A DNA stretch of 64,000 bases from JAEXOD01 sp937930275 (GCA_036733965.1 DAIMZL010000005.1:1-64000); one strand, 5' to 3'; shown: positions 36,287 to 45,800, numbered from the stretch's first letter. The notes: generated by a model not told the origin, from the letters alone. Numbers and translations: made by a program.

Positions 36287-36859
36287 ATGAAATATTTAGA
36301 TTTGTTTGTATTAGTACTTTCAATTACTTTATTTAGTGCTGGTAATTATAAAGCTCAGCTTAGTATTCCTTTAAATGTACCTAAGGAAATTAAAAATAAT
36401 TTAGAAAAAGTTAATGTAAAATATATAAACTTTAATAATGAAATTAAAGAAAGCTACTTAATAGTAGATAAAAAGTTAAGTAAAGAAGTAAAACAAATTT
36501 TTGATTCCTTATTAGTTCATAAATTCCCCATTAATAAAATATCCCCTATGGAAAGCTATGGTTGGAACGATAATAAGTCAATGTCTGATAATAATACTTC
36601 TGCATTTAACTACCGTTTTAACAATAACTCAAAAAATAAACTTTCACAACATGCTTTTGGACGTGCAATTGATATAAATCCGTATAACAACCCTTTATTT
36701 TATAAAGGAGTAACAAAGCCGAAAGGTGCAGTGTATGATATCTCTAAACCCGGAACTATCACTAAAAACTCTTACATAGTTAAAATATTTAAAAAATTTG
36801 GCTGGAGATGGGGCGGTGATTTTACAAAAGTTAAAGACTTTCAACATTTCGAAAAATAA
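36287..36859 (+). CDS. M15-family D-alanyl-D-alanine carboxypeptidase-like protein
   Basis: A 190-residue exported peptidase. A signal peptide spans residues 1-24 (ending YKAQ). The C-terminal domain carries the M15 zinc pattern SQHAFGRAIDINPYNNP (first His and Asp ligands, about residues 124-140) and DFQHFEK at the very end (the second His ligand and catalytic region). YGWNDNKSMSDNNTSAFNYR with an arginine before the first ligand is typical of the M15C/VanY-like group. It should trim peptidoglycan stem peptides in the periplasm. A structured leader precedes it, suggesting regulated expression. Confidence 0.85.
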   Translation: MKYLDLFVLVLSITLFSAGNYKAQLSIPLNVPKEIKNNLEKVNVKYINFNNEIKESYLIVDKKLSKEVKQIFDSLLVHKFPINKISPMESYGWNDNKSMSDNNTSAFNYRFNNNSKNKLSQHAFGRAIDINPYNNPLFYKGVTKPKGAVYDISKPGTITKNSYIVKIFKKFGWRWGGDFTKVKDFQHFEK

Positions 36860-36901
36860 CGGAAAGATTTGGTAAAACAGCAATGAGAAAAGAGGCAAAA
36901 C

Positions 36902-37468
36902 ATGTTAAAACGGTGTCCTATATGCGGCAAACCGATTGAAGCAACGGCAACAAAGTGTAAACATTGTAATTCAAAATTAATTGATACAAACACTAAGTAC
37001 GTTTGGCAAGACGGCAGTAAAACAGATAGCCCTTTCAAATTTAATATTAAGCCCATAATGCTACTATTTATTTTTACCATAATATTTGCAATATTTATCG
37101 GATTTTATTTTTACCCCACTTTAACAGACGCTCGTGATTGGGAATATACCGTACGATTAAATAATAAAGAAGCATATTTTGATTATGTTAACAAACATAA
37201 AAATGGAGAACATATAAAAGAAGCATGGAATATTTTAGATAAATGCTGTTGGCAAAAAGCAATTGAAAAAAATAGTGAAGAGGCTTTTTTGTTTTATTTA
37301 AAAAAATTTCCAAACGGAATATATAAACAAAAAGCCGCAAGAAATGCAGAAGAATTGGCTTGGAAAAAGGCATGTGAATCCGGAGATAAAAAATTGATAA
37401 GGGGCTATATAAAAAATTACCCGAACGGAATATTTATTGAATGCGCAAAATTTAAGTTAAAAGAATAA
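36902..37468 (+). CDS. Zinc-ribbon membrane protein of unknown function
   Basis: A 188-residue protein. The N-terminus is a double-CxxC zinc ribbon: CPICGKPIEATATKCKHC (residues 5-22). A single helix lies at about 50-70 (IMLLFIFTIIFAIFIGFYFY). The C-terminal 110 residues would lie outside the cytoplasm and hold three short repeats with the pattern W-x-x-A-x(n)-F-x-x-Y-x-x-x-[FY]-P-N-G (for example AFLFYLKKFPNG and IRGYIKNYPNG). No known enzyme motif. It begins 43 bases after the M15 gene, which may form a transcript with it. It faces the restriction endonuclease gene. Confidence 0.65.
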   Translation: MLKRCPICGKPIEATATKCKHCNSKLIDTNTKYVWQDGSKTDSPFKFNIKPIMLLFIFTIIFAIFIGFYFYPTLTDARDWEYTVRLNNKEAYFDYVNKHKNGEHIKEAWNILDKCCWQKAIEKNSEEAFLFYLKKFPNGIYKQKAARNAEELAWKKACESGDKKLIRGYIKNYPNGIFIECAKFKLKE

Positions 37469-37490
37469 ATAGTATAACCTAATATAATTA

Positions 37491-38156
37491 TTAATTTTGA
37501 AATCTTTGAAAATACTTATCAATTTCATCCCTTAAAATAACACCAACTTCTTCAAATATATTTAACAATTCATCATAAATTGTTTCTTTGCTCAAAAAAT
37601 CCCAAAATTCTGCAGCTACCTTTAATTCTTCTTTTACATCTATCACCCCTTTCATGGTCCAGCGATGATACGGTTGCGGTTCATATGGATTATAAGGTAT
37701 TGCTATAAGAGTTTGTATCTTCATCTCCGGATTTTCGGCTAAAGTAGTTGCAACCCACTCAAGCAAAGTACGTTTAAAATCCTTAAATTGCCCAAAATTT
37801 GGCTTCGCCGTTTTAATATCAATCAAGTACATAGTTCCGTCGTAATCAACTAATTTTAAGTCCACCTTAGTCGGTTTAACTGCAATCTTCTTTCCTTTTG
37901 TGCAGACTTTTCTTATTTCTTCAATTTCTTTAACTTTACACGGATTTGTGTTTTGAGTTACAAGTTCATTTATTATTTGTTGAATTTGATTTTGAGCTTC
38001 CGAATAAATATAAGTACCGGCTGTTTGTTGTGTTTGCACTATTTTAAATTTTGTTTTAGCAAATTCAATTGCTATAGGCTCAAAAATCGTAACTCCAAAA
38101 TTAGTGTTTAATGATTGTATAAATGAAAATAAAGCCATACGATCTTTACCGAGTAA
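37491..38156 (-). CDS. Type II restriction endonuclease (MjaII/TdeIII-like), C-terminal part
   Basis: The visible 221 residues form the C-terminal part of a restriction enzyme whose N-terminus lies in the gap at 38157. A PD-(D/E)xK-like core is seen: KPTKVDLKLVDYDGTMYLID continuing into IKTAKP. FKRTLLEWVATTLAENP and IAIPYNPYEPQPYHRWTMKG are features I associate with the MjaII/TdeIII family, whose characterised members recognise GGNCC; the specificity here is inferred from memory of the family. It lies directly downstream of a DNA methyltransferase on the same strand, forming a restriction-modification pair. Confidence 0.75.
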   Translation of the reverse strand, partial: LLGKDRMALFSFIQSLNTNFGVTIFEPIAIEFAKTKFKIVQTQQTAGTYIYSEAQNQIQQIINELVTQNTNPCKVKEIEEIRKVCTKGKKIAVKPTKVDLKLVDYDGTMYLIDIKTAKPNFGQFKDFKRTLLEWVATTLAENPEMKIQTLIAIPYNPYEPQPYHRWTMKGVIDVKEELKVAAEFWDFLSKETIYDELLNIFEEVGVILRDEIDKYFQRFQN

Positions 38157-38256
38157 NNNNNNNNNNNNNNNNNNNNNNNNNNNNNNNNNNNNNNNNNNNN
38201 NNNNNNNNNNNNNNNNNNNNNNNNNNNNNNNNNNNNNNNNNNNNNNNNNNNNNNNN
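38157..38256. other. Genuine assembly gap (100 N) within the restriction-modification pair
   Basis: The sequences on the two sides do not overlap, so bases are missing. The lost part contains the 3' end of the methyltransferase and the 5' end of the endonuclease, probably more than 100 bases. Confidence 0.85.
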
Positions 38257-39732
38257 ATATAAATTATATTTGTCGTTTGCAACCAAAAACACATTATAAT
38301 TATCAGCTAAATACTGTTTGCAATTATTTAATACTTCTGCAATTCCTTCAACATAGCTCGTTCTGGCTTCTTTTCCTTGCCCTTTATATAGCGCACCTAT
38401 TTCAAGTTCATCATTTCGCTTAAATCCGAAAAGCTCATATGCATATGCATGCTGTTCGTGGTAGTCAATTAGCCCAACATAAGGCGGACTTGTAAAAATA
38501 CCGGCTATCTTTTGTCTTTGTAAGATCGTATAAAAAGCGGGATCATTTTTTTCAACCAAATTAAAAATATTTACGTTTCTACTATCACCCACAAAACATT
38601 TTTGGTAAGTTTCAGTTCTATACTTCTCAAATTGAATTATTCTATTTACTGTATCAACAGAATAAGTTTTCCACCATTTAATTATCGAAAACAACGGTTT
38701 ACAAATTTTACCATGCTTTGAGCAATAATAAGTGGACGAAATGGGCTCAACTAACGTTGCTAAATCAGCATGTTTTGTAGCTCTGCACGAACGCATGGTT
38801 CTACTTAGTATCAAACTTATTATCTTTTTAGTCTTTAAATTTTTTATTTCTTTTATTCTATCAAAAACAATTCTAATCTCTTTTATTACATGTGGAAAAT
38901 ACCATTTGTTTAAGTAACCGTCACTTTGTTCGTTTTCAAGATTGATTTCATATTTTTCTAATAGGAAATTATATATATTTAAAAATTCTTCTTCTTTTTC
39001 TGAGCCATAAGTACTTTCATTAATCATTCCTTTTAATAAATTATTTTTATACTCGGGAACAGGAAAGAATTCAGTATTAAATTTATTTAATTCCAGAAGT
39101 AATTCTTTTTCAAATTCAATGTAATGAGCTTCTTGTATATATGTTTCAATTAATTTTGTAATTCCTTTAATATTTAATTGTAAATCAAACAAATCATATT
39201 TTTCAATTTTAGAATTGCTAATAAACGAATTAAATTCAGAAACATCGATCCCTATTGCATTAATACCTAATTCATTTGCTTGTACTAATGTAGTACCGCT
39301 TCCGGCAAAAGGATCTAATACAATATCTCCCTTCTTAAAAAATAACTCCTTTTTGAAATTATCTATATGATCATCTAAAAAGTATTCAACAAGTTGAGGA
39401 ATAAATTTACCTTTATACGGATGTAATCTGTGAACATGTTTTGTGGTTTCTGATTCCTTATATTCTTCAAATGATAAAGCCCAATTTAAGTCATCACCTA
39501 ATTTCATTTTCCAAACATTCGCCCGGTTATATTTTTCATAATATTCAGTTAATTCTTTTTTAGAAATAAAAGTATTTCCGTTCTCATTAAGCTTGCTAAT
39601 TCTTCCATATTGTATCAAATACGCTATATTAGAAGAGGTAACTGTTTTATTTAAATAATTTGACGCCCAGATACTTGCTTCTTTTATTGTTAACAATTCA
39701 CCTGAAGAAAGAATATCATTTTGTTGTATCAT
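38257..39732 (-). CDS. Site-specific DNA methyltransferase with N-terminal helix-turn-helix domain (3' end missing)
   Basis: About 492 residues are visible before the gap. Residues 10-70 form an excisionase-like DNA-binding domain (LTIKEASIWASNY to TFISKKELTEYYEKY). The AdoMet site DPFAGSGTT is at 140-148 with AIGIDVSEFN after it, and the catalytic TSPPY is at 414-418. Motif I therefore precedes motif IV with about 265 residues between, which would hold the target-recognition domain. SPPY points to N4-cytosine or N6-adenine methylation. It is the protective partner of the adjacent endonuclease. The C-terminal end, after DKYNLY, is lost in the gap. Confidence 0.88.
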
Positions 39733-39830
39733 TTTCTAACTATTTTTAATATTTTTGTAGTTAAATTTACAAATGTTTAACATTAATAAAAAGTTAAAAA
39801 TTTCGCTAAAATAAAAAAGCCTTTTTACTT

Positions 39831-40739
39831 ATGTCACATTCAGATCATCACCATCACCACTCACATAATATTGTAAATGAAAAAAATTTAATAATTACAA
39901 TGTTTTTAAATTTTTTAATTACAGTTGTAGAATTAATAGGCGGTATATTAAGCGGAAGTCTTTCTTTAATATCGGATGCGTTGCATAATTTTAGTGACGG
40001 AATTGCAGTAATTATAACTTTTATAGCAATTCGCTTAAGTAATAAGCCAAAAACATTTAAGCACACTTTCGGGTTTAAACGTGCCGAAATAATAGCTGCC
40101 GTTATAAACGCAGCAACATTAATTATTATAAGTATTTATTTAATTAAGGAAGCTATAATACGATTTTATGAACCCAATTTTATTGAAGGAACCTTGATGA
40201 TTATTGTTGCTTCTATCGGGTTTATAGCAAATAGTATCGGTACGTTTTTATTAAATAAAGGTAAAAAAGATAATATAAATATAAAAGCAGCATACTTACA
40301 CCTTTTAAGTGATGCAATTTCAAGCTTGGGTGTAATTATCGGAGCTATTTTTATAATCTACTTTGAAATTTATTGGATTGATCCTTTACTAACAATTATT
40401 ATTTCTGTTTATATCTTAAGAGAATCTTATATAATTGTTAAGCAAGCTGTTGAAGTAATTATGATGTTCACCCCCAAAGAAATTGATATTGAAGAACTGA
40501 CAAAAGTGATTGGAACATTCAAGGGAGTTAAAAACATCCATCATATTCATCTTTGGAAATTAAATGATACAGATACGCATTTTGAAGCTCACGTAGAAAC
40601 AGAAGATATAAAAGTTAGCGAAACAATAATAATTCAACAAACAATCGAAAAATACCTTCACGATAAATACGAAATAAATCACTCTACACTACAATTTGAA
40701 TGCGGAAGATGCGATTTTAACAATGACTACAAAATTTAG
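39831..40739 (+). CDS. Cation diffusion facilitator (CzcD-type) metal exporter
   Basis: A 302-residue inner-membrane cation/proton antiporter, probably for zinc. The N-terminus is His-rich (SHSDHHHHHSHN), typical of metal binding. Six helices follow (about 20-205) with SDALHNFSDG in helix 2 and LHLLSDAISSLG in helix 5, carrying the HxxxD and [HD]xxxD metal sites. The cytoplasmic C-terminal domain ends IHHIHLWKLNDTDTHFEAH and QFECGRC. No metal regulator lies next to it. It is divergent from the methyltransferase gene. Confidence 0.92.
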   Translation: MSHSDHHHHHSHNIVNEKNLIITMFLNFLITVVELIGGILSGSLSLISDALHNFSDGIAVIITFIAIRLSNKPKTFKHTFGFKRAEIIAAVINAATLIIISIYLIKEAIIRFYEPNFIEGTLMIIVASIGFIANSIGTFLLNKGKKDNINIKAAYLHLLSDAISSLGVIIGAIFIIYFEIYWIDPLLTIIISVYILRESYIIVKQAVEVIMMFTPKEIDIEELTKVIGTFKGVKNIHHIHLWKLNDTDTHFEAHVETEDIKVSETIIIQQTIEKYLHDKYEINHSTLQFECGRCDFNNDYKI

Positions 40740-40803
40740 CACGCTTGTTATTATTTAATTAATTAAGTATATTCTTATTTTAATAATAAATAATAACTAT
40801 TTA

Positions 40804-41832
40804 ATGAAGGGGTGTTTTACATTATTTTTTTTCTTATTTACTAATTTATTGTTTTGTCAGAATTTATACGACTTGATAAATAATAAGTTAAAGAACGATT
40901 TGTTTGATAAGAAAGAGCAGATTGAGGGGAAATTAGTATTATTTGCAACCGATTTTAGCAATTCTGTTTGGGTAAACCCCGAAAAAATAGAGAATATTGA
41001 TACATTAATAAATTTTGACGAAGACATTAATTTATTACTTTCGGCAATTTCGTTACGGTTATTTGATAACGAAAAATTTAATATTAATTCATATTTAACA
41101 GCAATTATCCCCGGTTCAACCGAACCGTATTTACCAAATTCAGATGATTACGATATTCCTTTCAAACAAGAAATGACTGCTAAATATTTAATTCAGCAAC
41201 GTTCGGGAATTTACAATCTTTTTAACAATAATAAAGAAAAATTTCTTGAAATAACTAAAAATGATAGTTACATCTATAACGATTCTGATTATATTCTAAT
41301 TATTGATAGCCTTTCATCCTTTTTATCCAAAAACAATTTAAAGGAAATTGATCCAAATTTAAATTTTAACTATAATAAATTGAATTTTTTGTTTTTATCT
41401 AAAGTACTAAATAGAATAAGCGGAGGGAAATTAATTAATGCACTTGAAAGGAATATTTATAATATAACAGGAATTAATAATTTTACTATAGAAAATAAAA
41501 TTAGTCCGTATCTTTTAGCGTTGTATTATAAAAATATAATTAAAAACGAAATGGTTATTCCTAAACGTTTAATGGATAATTATTTGTTAAGCTCAATACC
41601 GATAAACAATTTTTTTATTGAGTACGCAATGGGCTGTTTTTATTACAAAAATATAGGGTACGGTAATATTTCGCTTTATGATAATTCCGCACGACTGACA
41701 ATATACATTCCAACTAAAAATATTTTTTTACTATTTTATATTTTTGAAACAAAAATTAACAATGATGATTTTTTACTTAGCAAAGATATTAATAAATTAT
41801 TGGAATTATTATCAAAAATTAACTTTAATTAA
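40804..41832 (+). CDS. Degenerate serine beta-lactamase/DD-peptidase-fold protein
   Basis: A 342-residue exported protein (signal peptide 1-19, FCQ). Its shape recalls class C beta-lactamase-like serine hydrolases: LLSAISLRLFDNEKFNINSY matches the region after the nucleophile, LIQQRSGIYNLF (129-140) matches LLxHTSGI, and NFNYNKLNFLFLSKVLNRIS (187-206) matches the YxN segment. However, the expected SxxK region (about 68-75) reads INFDEDIN, so nucleophile and lysine are both gone, and the C-terminal HxG/KTG strand is not seen. It is probably a non-catalytic relative. Sequence is very Asn/Ile-rich and little conserved, so the family call is moderate. It ends right against queD. Confidence 0.5.
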   Translation: MKGCFTLFFFLFTNLLFCQNLYDLINNKLKNDLFDKKEQIEGKLVLFATDFSNSVWVNPEKIENIDTLINFDEDINLLLSAISLRLFDNEKFNINSYLTAIIPGSTEPYLPNSDDYDIPFKQEMTAKYLIQQRSGIYNLFNNNKEKFLEITKNDSYIYNDSDYILIIDSLSSFLSKNNLKEIDPNLNFNYNKLNFLFLSKVLNRISGGKLINALERNIYNITGINNFTIENKISPYLLALYYKNIIKNEMVIPKRLMDNYLLSSIPINNFFIEYAMGCFYYKNIGYGNISLYDNSARLTIYIPTKNIFLLFYIFETKINNDDFLLSKDINKLLELLSKINFN

Positions 41833-42246
41833 TTACAGTTCCGTTTCGTCTTCGGCAAATGCGTCTTCTGTTTCATAAACCGCAACTTTAACTTTTGCAA
41901 TATTAGCAGGTAATCCGTATTGTTTTATTTGTTTTAATAAATACAATACTAAGTTTTCCGCAGTGCATTCGGTTTCAAATATCAGATGTTTAAATTCAAG
42001 TTCGGTAAGTAAGCGTAATAATTTTTTATCTTCTTTATATACAATAAACGAATGATCTAAAACACCTAATATTTTTTCCATAATTGAATCAATTATAAAA
42101 AAATCTAAGACCATACCGTTTTTATCTAATGTCCCTGTCAGTTCTATTTTTGCTTTATAGCTATGTCCGTGTAAATTATTACACTTCCCCTCATGAAACA
42201 CCAATCTATGCCCCATTTCCCATTTATATTCTTTTGAAACTTTCAT
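41833..42246 (-). CDS. queD: 6-carboxytetrahydropterin synthase QueD
   Basis: QueD converts dihydroneopterin triphosphate to 6-carboxytetrahydropterin in queuosine synthesis. The 137-residue protein has zinc ligands H13, H26 and H28, with the motif CNNLHGH (C22-H28), the CxxxHGH pattern that marks QueD over eukaryote-type PTP synthase. VLDFFIID, VLDHSF and TECTAENLVLYL carry the remaining active-site residues. No other queuosine genes are in the window. The gene stands alone between convergent and divergent neighbours. Confidence 0.9.
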   Translation of the reverse strand: MKVSKEYKWEMGHRLVFHEGKCNNLHGHSYKAKIELTGTLDKNGMVLDFFIIDSIMEKILGVLDHSFIVYKEDKKLLRLLTELEFKHLIFETECTAENLVLYLLKQIKQYGLPANIAKVKVAVYETEDAFAEDETEL

Positions 42247-42317
42247 TTGTTGATTATTTAGGTTAAATTATTAAATTTGTAAACTAAAATAAATTTATTT
42301 ATTCAAATATACAAAAA

Positions 42318-42487
42318 ATGCCAAAATTTAGCAGAATATACCTAACCGGATTTATGACAAGCGGCAAAAGCACAATAGGTCCAATATTGGCAAATGTTTT
42401 AGGGTGGGATTTTTGTGATTTGGATAAAATTATTGAAGCGGATTATAAAAAAACGATTGTTCAAATTTTCGAACAAATCGGTGAATC
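42318..42487 (+). CDS. aroK: Shikimate kinase, N-terminal fragment (cut by gap)
   Basis: The first 56 residues of a shikimate kinase, the enzyme that phosphorylates shikimate in chorismate synthesis. The P-loop GFMTSGKSTIGPILA is at about residues 11-25 and WDFCDLDKIIEADY follows, the usual shikimate-binding aspartate segment. The frame runs into the gap at 42488. The next visible gene is aroB, so the two either follow each other or are fused across the missing segment. Confidence 0.9.
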
Positions 42488-42587
42488 NNNNNNNNNNNNN
42501 NNNNNNNNNNNNNNNNNNNNNNNNNNNNNNNNNNNNNNNNNNNNNNNNNNNNNNNNNNNNNNNNNNNNNNNNNNNNNNNNNNNNNNN
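42488..42587. other. Genuine assembly gap (100 N) between aroK and aroB
   Basis: The flanks do not overlap. Judging from usual lengths (about 170 and 350 residues), some 600 bases are missing if the two genes are separate. Confidence 0.85.
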
Positions 42588-43387
42588 TTGCAATAGGCGG
42601 AGGAATTGTTGGGGATTTATTTGGTTTTGTATCGGCAACATTTATGCGCGGAGTTAAATATATTCAAGTACCTACTACTTTACTTTCGTGTGTTGATAGC
42701 TCGGTAGGAGGAAAAACAGGTTATAACTTTTTAGAATACAAAAACATTATAGGTTCAATATACCAGCCTTCTTTTGTTTTAATGGATACAATGTTTTTAG
42801 AATCACTTAATCAGTCGGAGATTATTAACGGACTTGGCGAAATAATAAAAACTTGCTTTTTAATTAGCGAAGCACAGTCGGAAGAATTTAAAAACAAATT
42901 CGAAAAACTTGTTTCGTTAGATAACTCTTCAATTACAAGTATTATTACGGAATGCGTTAAATTTAAAGCTGGTGTTGTTGCAAGCGACGAAAAAGAAGTA
43001 TTGGGAATTAGAAAAATACTTAACTTGGGACATACTTTCGGACACGCAATAGAAAAAGAAACTAACTTTAAAATGCCTCACGGGCAGGCAGTAATTGTTG
43101 GTACGGTATGTTCCCTGTATCTTTCTTTTCAACTTAATTTAATCAGCTCGCAAACTTTATTTAAATCGTTGGAAATTTTTGACGTACTTTCACCGTTTGT
43201 AAAAGTAAAACCGTTTGATTTAAAATCTGCTTACGAAAGCATGAAGAAAGATAAAAAAAGTCAGGCAAACATAATAAAGTTTGTGTTATTAAAAAATTTC
43301 GGCGACATACTGGTTGATGTAGAAGCAGATAAAAACGAAGTATTGGATGCTTTACAAGAAGGAATAAACTTTTTTGAAAATAAATAA
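42588..43387 (+). CDS. aroB: 3-dehydroquinate synthase, N-terminally incomplete
   Basis: AroB makes 3-dehydroquinate from DAHP using NAD. About 265 C-terminal residues are visible after the gap. Family motifs: AIGGGIVGDLFGFVSATFMR (NAD-binding and substrate region), YIQVPTTLLSCVDSSVGGKT, NIIGSIYQPSFVLMDT, NGLGEIIK and LGHTFGHAIE with the zinc-binding histidines. The usual first 90 or so residues are lost. The end overlaps the GHL10 hydrolase gene by 14 bases. Together with the aroK piece it marks a shikimate-pathway pair. Confidence 0.94.
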
Positions 43388-45107
43388 AATTTTAATACTT
43401 TTAGCATTAATTTGTTTTAACCAAGCATTTACTTATGCTCAGGTACTTAGAGAAACTCGAGCAGTATGGCTTTCAACCAACTATAGATTAGATTGGCCCC
43501 CCGCAACATATAATCAAGAACAGCAGAAACAAGATTTAATTAAAATATTTGATGATTTAAAATCTAAAAATTTTAATACCATATACTTCCAAGTCAGATT
43601 TAACGGTACAGTACTTTATAAATCGGATATTGAACCGATGTCTTACTATATTTCCGGACAAACCGGAGGTGAGACAACATATGACCCGTTAGATTTTGCC
43701 ATAAAAGAGGCTCGTGCACGCGGATTTGAAATACATGCCTGGGTAAATATGTTAAACACTTTTAATAGTAACGAAGATAAAGTATTAGCTCACCCACAGC
43801 ATATTTACAATACTCACAAAGATTGGATTTTGACTTGGGTTGAAGATAAAAAAAAATCGTACTGGATTGACCCCGGAATTCCCGATGCAAGAAAATATTT
43901 GGTGGATTTAGTTACCGAATTAGCAAGTAAATATGATATTGACGGAATACAGTATGATTTTTTGCGCTATCCGGGTAAAGGCGTAGATGATAAAGATACA
44001 TTTGAAAAATACGGAAACGGTTTATCTTTAGACGATTGGAGAAGGCAAAATATAAATTTGTTGGTACGGGATGTGTATCTTTCCGTAAAAAGAATAAAAC
44101 CGCTTATTAAAATTGGTGCAGCACCAATAGGAATTTATAAAAATAAACCGGGTGCTTATGGTTGGGAAGGAGTAAATGATGTTTATCAAGATAGTAGAGA
44201 ATGGCTTAAAGAAGGCACTATTGATTACCTTGTTCCGCAAATATATTGGGATTTCAAAAATAATCCTCGTTTTGATATACTTGCCGATGATTGGCAAAAT
44301 AACAGCTATGGTAGATTAATTATTTTAGGAATAGGTGCTTACCAAAAATCCGTTTATCCCGAAATGGACAAAATGATTGCCTACGGAAGAAAGATAGGAG
44401 CAGGGGGAGTTGCTTTTTTTAGATATGAACATATAAAAAATTACAATAGTCAATTATTTAACGAGCATTCTTATCCTTCCGTAATGCCTTGGCTTGAAAT
44501 ATTACCTCCGGAATCCCCTATTAATTTAACGTATAAAATTTCCGGCAACAACGAAAATGCTATTCAATTTACATGGGAAAAACCTAAAGACGAATTAGAA
44601 CAAGTTAAATATTACTCTATTTATAAATTTAACGGAAGCACTCCTGAATTTTCTTCAAACAGTTTAGTGGATATAATTAGCAGTGACGATAATACATATA
44701 CTTTTCCAATAACAAAACCCCAAGCTACAAAATATTATTTTGCGGTTAAGTCCGTTAATCAAGGTTGGCTTGAAAGNNNNNNNNNNNNNNNNNNNNNNNN
44801 NNNNNNNNNNNNNNNNNNNNNNNNNNNNNNNNNNNNNNNNNNNNNNNNNNNNNNNNNNNNNNNNNNNNNNNNNNNNTGTTTTGATTTTGAATCTCTTTTA
44901 AATTTTGGTTTTAATTTGGAAAATTTAGTTACGCTTAATCCTAATGACAGAACAGAAACCGAAATTCAAACTTTTAGATATAATGAAATAAAAACCGTGA
45001 GAATTGTTACCGAAGTAGAAACGCATTCGGAAGGTACGTTAACTTATCAATCATTATACATTTATGAAAAAGATAAGCCATACTTTGAAAAATTGAATAA
45101 AAAATAA
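43374..45107 (+). CDS. GHL10/DUF187 family 10-like glycosyl hydrolase, interrupted by a gap
   Basis: An exported hydrolase. A TTG start at 43374, overlapping aroB, gives a signal peptide (1-22, TYAQ). Residues 25-360 form a TIM-barrel GHL10 domain: RETRAVWLSTNYRLDWPP, NTIYFQVRFNGTVLY, FEIHAWVNML, DGIQYDFLRYPG, DYLVPQIYWDF and GAGGVAFFRYEH. A fibronectin III-like segment (about 380-465) follows. Relatives such as E. coli DigH cut peptidoglycan glycan strands; that activity is inferred. The gap at 44777-44876 has no flanking overlap, so the last 77 residues (44877-45107) may belong to this protein or to a separate one; reading frame across the gap is not proven. Confidence 0.8.
   Translation: MKINKILILLALICFNQAFTYAQVLRETRAVWLSTNYRLDWPPATYNQEQQKQDLIKIFDDLKSKNFNTIYFQVRFNGTVLYKSDIEPMSYYISGQTGGETTYDPLDFAIKEARARGFEIHAWVNMLNTFNSNEDKVLAHPQHIYNTHKDWILTWVEDKKKSYWIDPGIPDARKYLVDLVTELASKYDIDGIQYDFLRYPGKGVDDKDTFEKYGNGLSLDDWRRQNINLLVRDVYLSVKRIKPLIKIGAAPIGIYKNKPGAYGWEGVNDVYQDSREWLKEGTIDYLVPQIYWDFKNNPRFDILADDWQNNSYGRLIILGIGAYQKSVYPEMDKMIAYGRKIGAGGVAFFRYEHIKNYNSQLFNEHSYPSVMPWLEILPPESPINLTYKISGNNENAIQFTWEKPKDELEQVKYYSIYKFNGSTPEFSSNSLVDIISSDDNTYTFPITKPQATKYYFAVKSVNQGWLEXXXXXXXXXXXXXXXXXXXXXXXXXXXXXXXXXXCFDFESLLNFGFNLENLVTLNPNDRTETEIQTFRYNEIKTVRIVTEVETHSEGTLTYQSLYIYEKDKPYFEKLNKK
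44777..44876. other. Genuine assembly gap (100 N) in the GHL10 gene region
   Basis: No sequence overlap between flanks; size unknown. The coding frame right of it cannot be linked with certainty to the left part. Confidence 0.85.
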
Positions 45108-45152
45108 CAAGCCTACGAAAATCAGTAATCGTAAGCTTGTTAATAAAAAATA
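45106..45152 (-). terminator. Terminator hairpin between GHL10 and beta-barrel genes
   Basis: AACAAGCcTACG (45106-45117) pairs with CGTAaGCTTGTT (45130-45141), one internal mismatch. On the minus strand it is followed by TTATTTTTTATT over the end of the GHL10 gene, so it should stop the beta-barrel transcript; it may also act on the plus strand. Confidence 0.7.
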
Positions 45153-45155
45153 CTA

Positions 45156-45800
45156 TTAAAAAAAGAATCTAATACCTACTCTTGTTAAAAACCCGCTCAT
45201 ATCAAATTTACGTTCAAAAACATGTTTTTTACCGTTGGCGTCTTTAACTTCATAAGTCCAACTTGGTTCGGAATTATGATAAGTAATTTCTCCTACTATT
45301 TCCGAACGATTACCTAATTGATAAACCATTCCGCCTCCTAAACGCCATGCAAAATCAAATGCTGCGTGTACATCATCTTCGCTCGGATTTTCGTAACTAT
45401 TATAAACAATTATCAACATATCTAAACCGGCCGAAGCGGTTGCAAAAGCTTTCCACCTTGGTGCAACCGGAAATAATGCATTAAATGTTGCCATTACCGG
45501 TATTTCGTGTAAATTAGTTTCTGCACGTAATTCATTTACGGTATAATCTAAATTCCCCGGTAAATCGTTAAAATTTCCTATTAAAGTTTTATCGATGTAA
45601 TTTTTATGAAACCAATCGATACTCCAACCGATTCTTAAATTTTGATCGATGTATTTTCCGCCTTCGTATCCTATAATAAATCCTCCGTTACTTACCGAAG
45701 GAGAAAAATAACCTATTTTAATGGCAGCCGAATTAAACTGTGCGCTAACAACTACATTTAATAACATGAAACTAAAAACAAAAATGATGACTTTTTTCAT
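45156..45800 (-). CDS. Outer-membrane beta-barrel protein
   Basis: A 214-residue protein with signal peptide (1-21, VVSAQ). The body has alternating hydrophobic strands and glycine-aromatic turns (AAIKIGYFSPSVSNGGFIIG, LRIGWSIDWFHKNY, FDFAWRLGGGMVYQLG), and ends in an aromatic strand with terminal RFFF, the usual C-terminus of porin-like barrels recognised by the BAM complex. About eight strands are likely, as in OmpA/OmpX-sized barrels. Function not known. It is transcribed away from the ECF sigma operon and has its own terminator. Confidence 0.8.
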   Translation of the reverse strand: MKKVIIFVFSFMLLNVVVSAQFNSAAIKIGYFSPSVSNGGFIIGYEGGKYIDQNLRIGWSIDWFHKNYIDKTLIGNFNDLPGNLDYTVNELRAETNLHEIPVMATFNALFPVAPRWKAFATASAGLDMLIIVYNSYENPSEDDVHAAFDFAWRLGGGMVYQLGNRSEIVGEITYHNSEPSWTYEVKDANGKKHVFERKFDMSGFLTRVGIRFFF

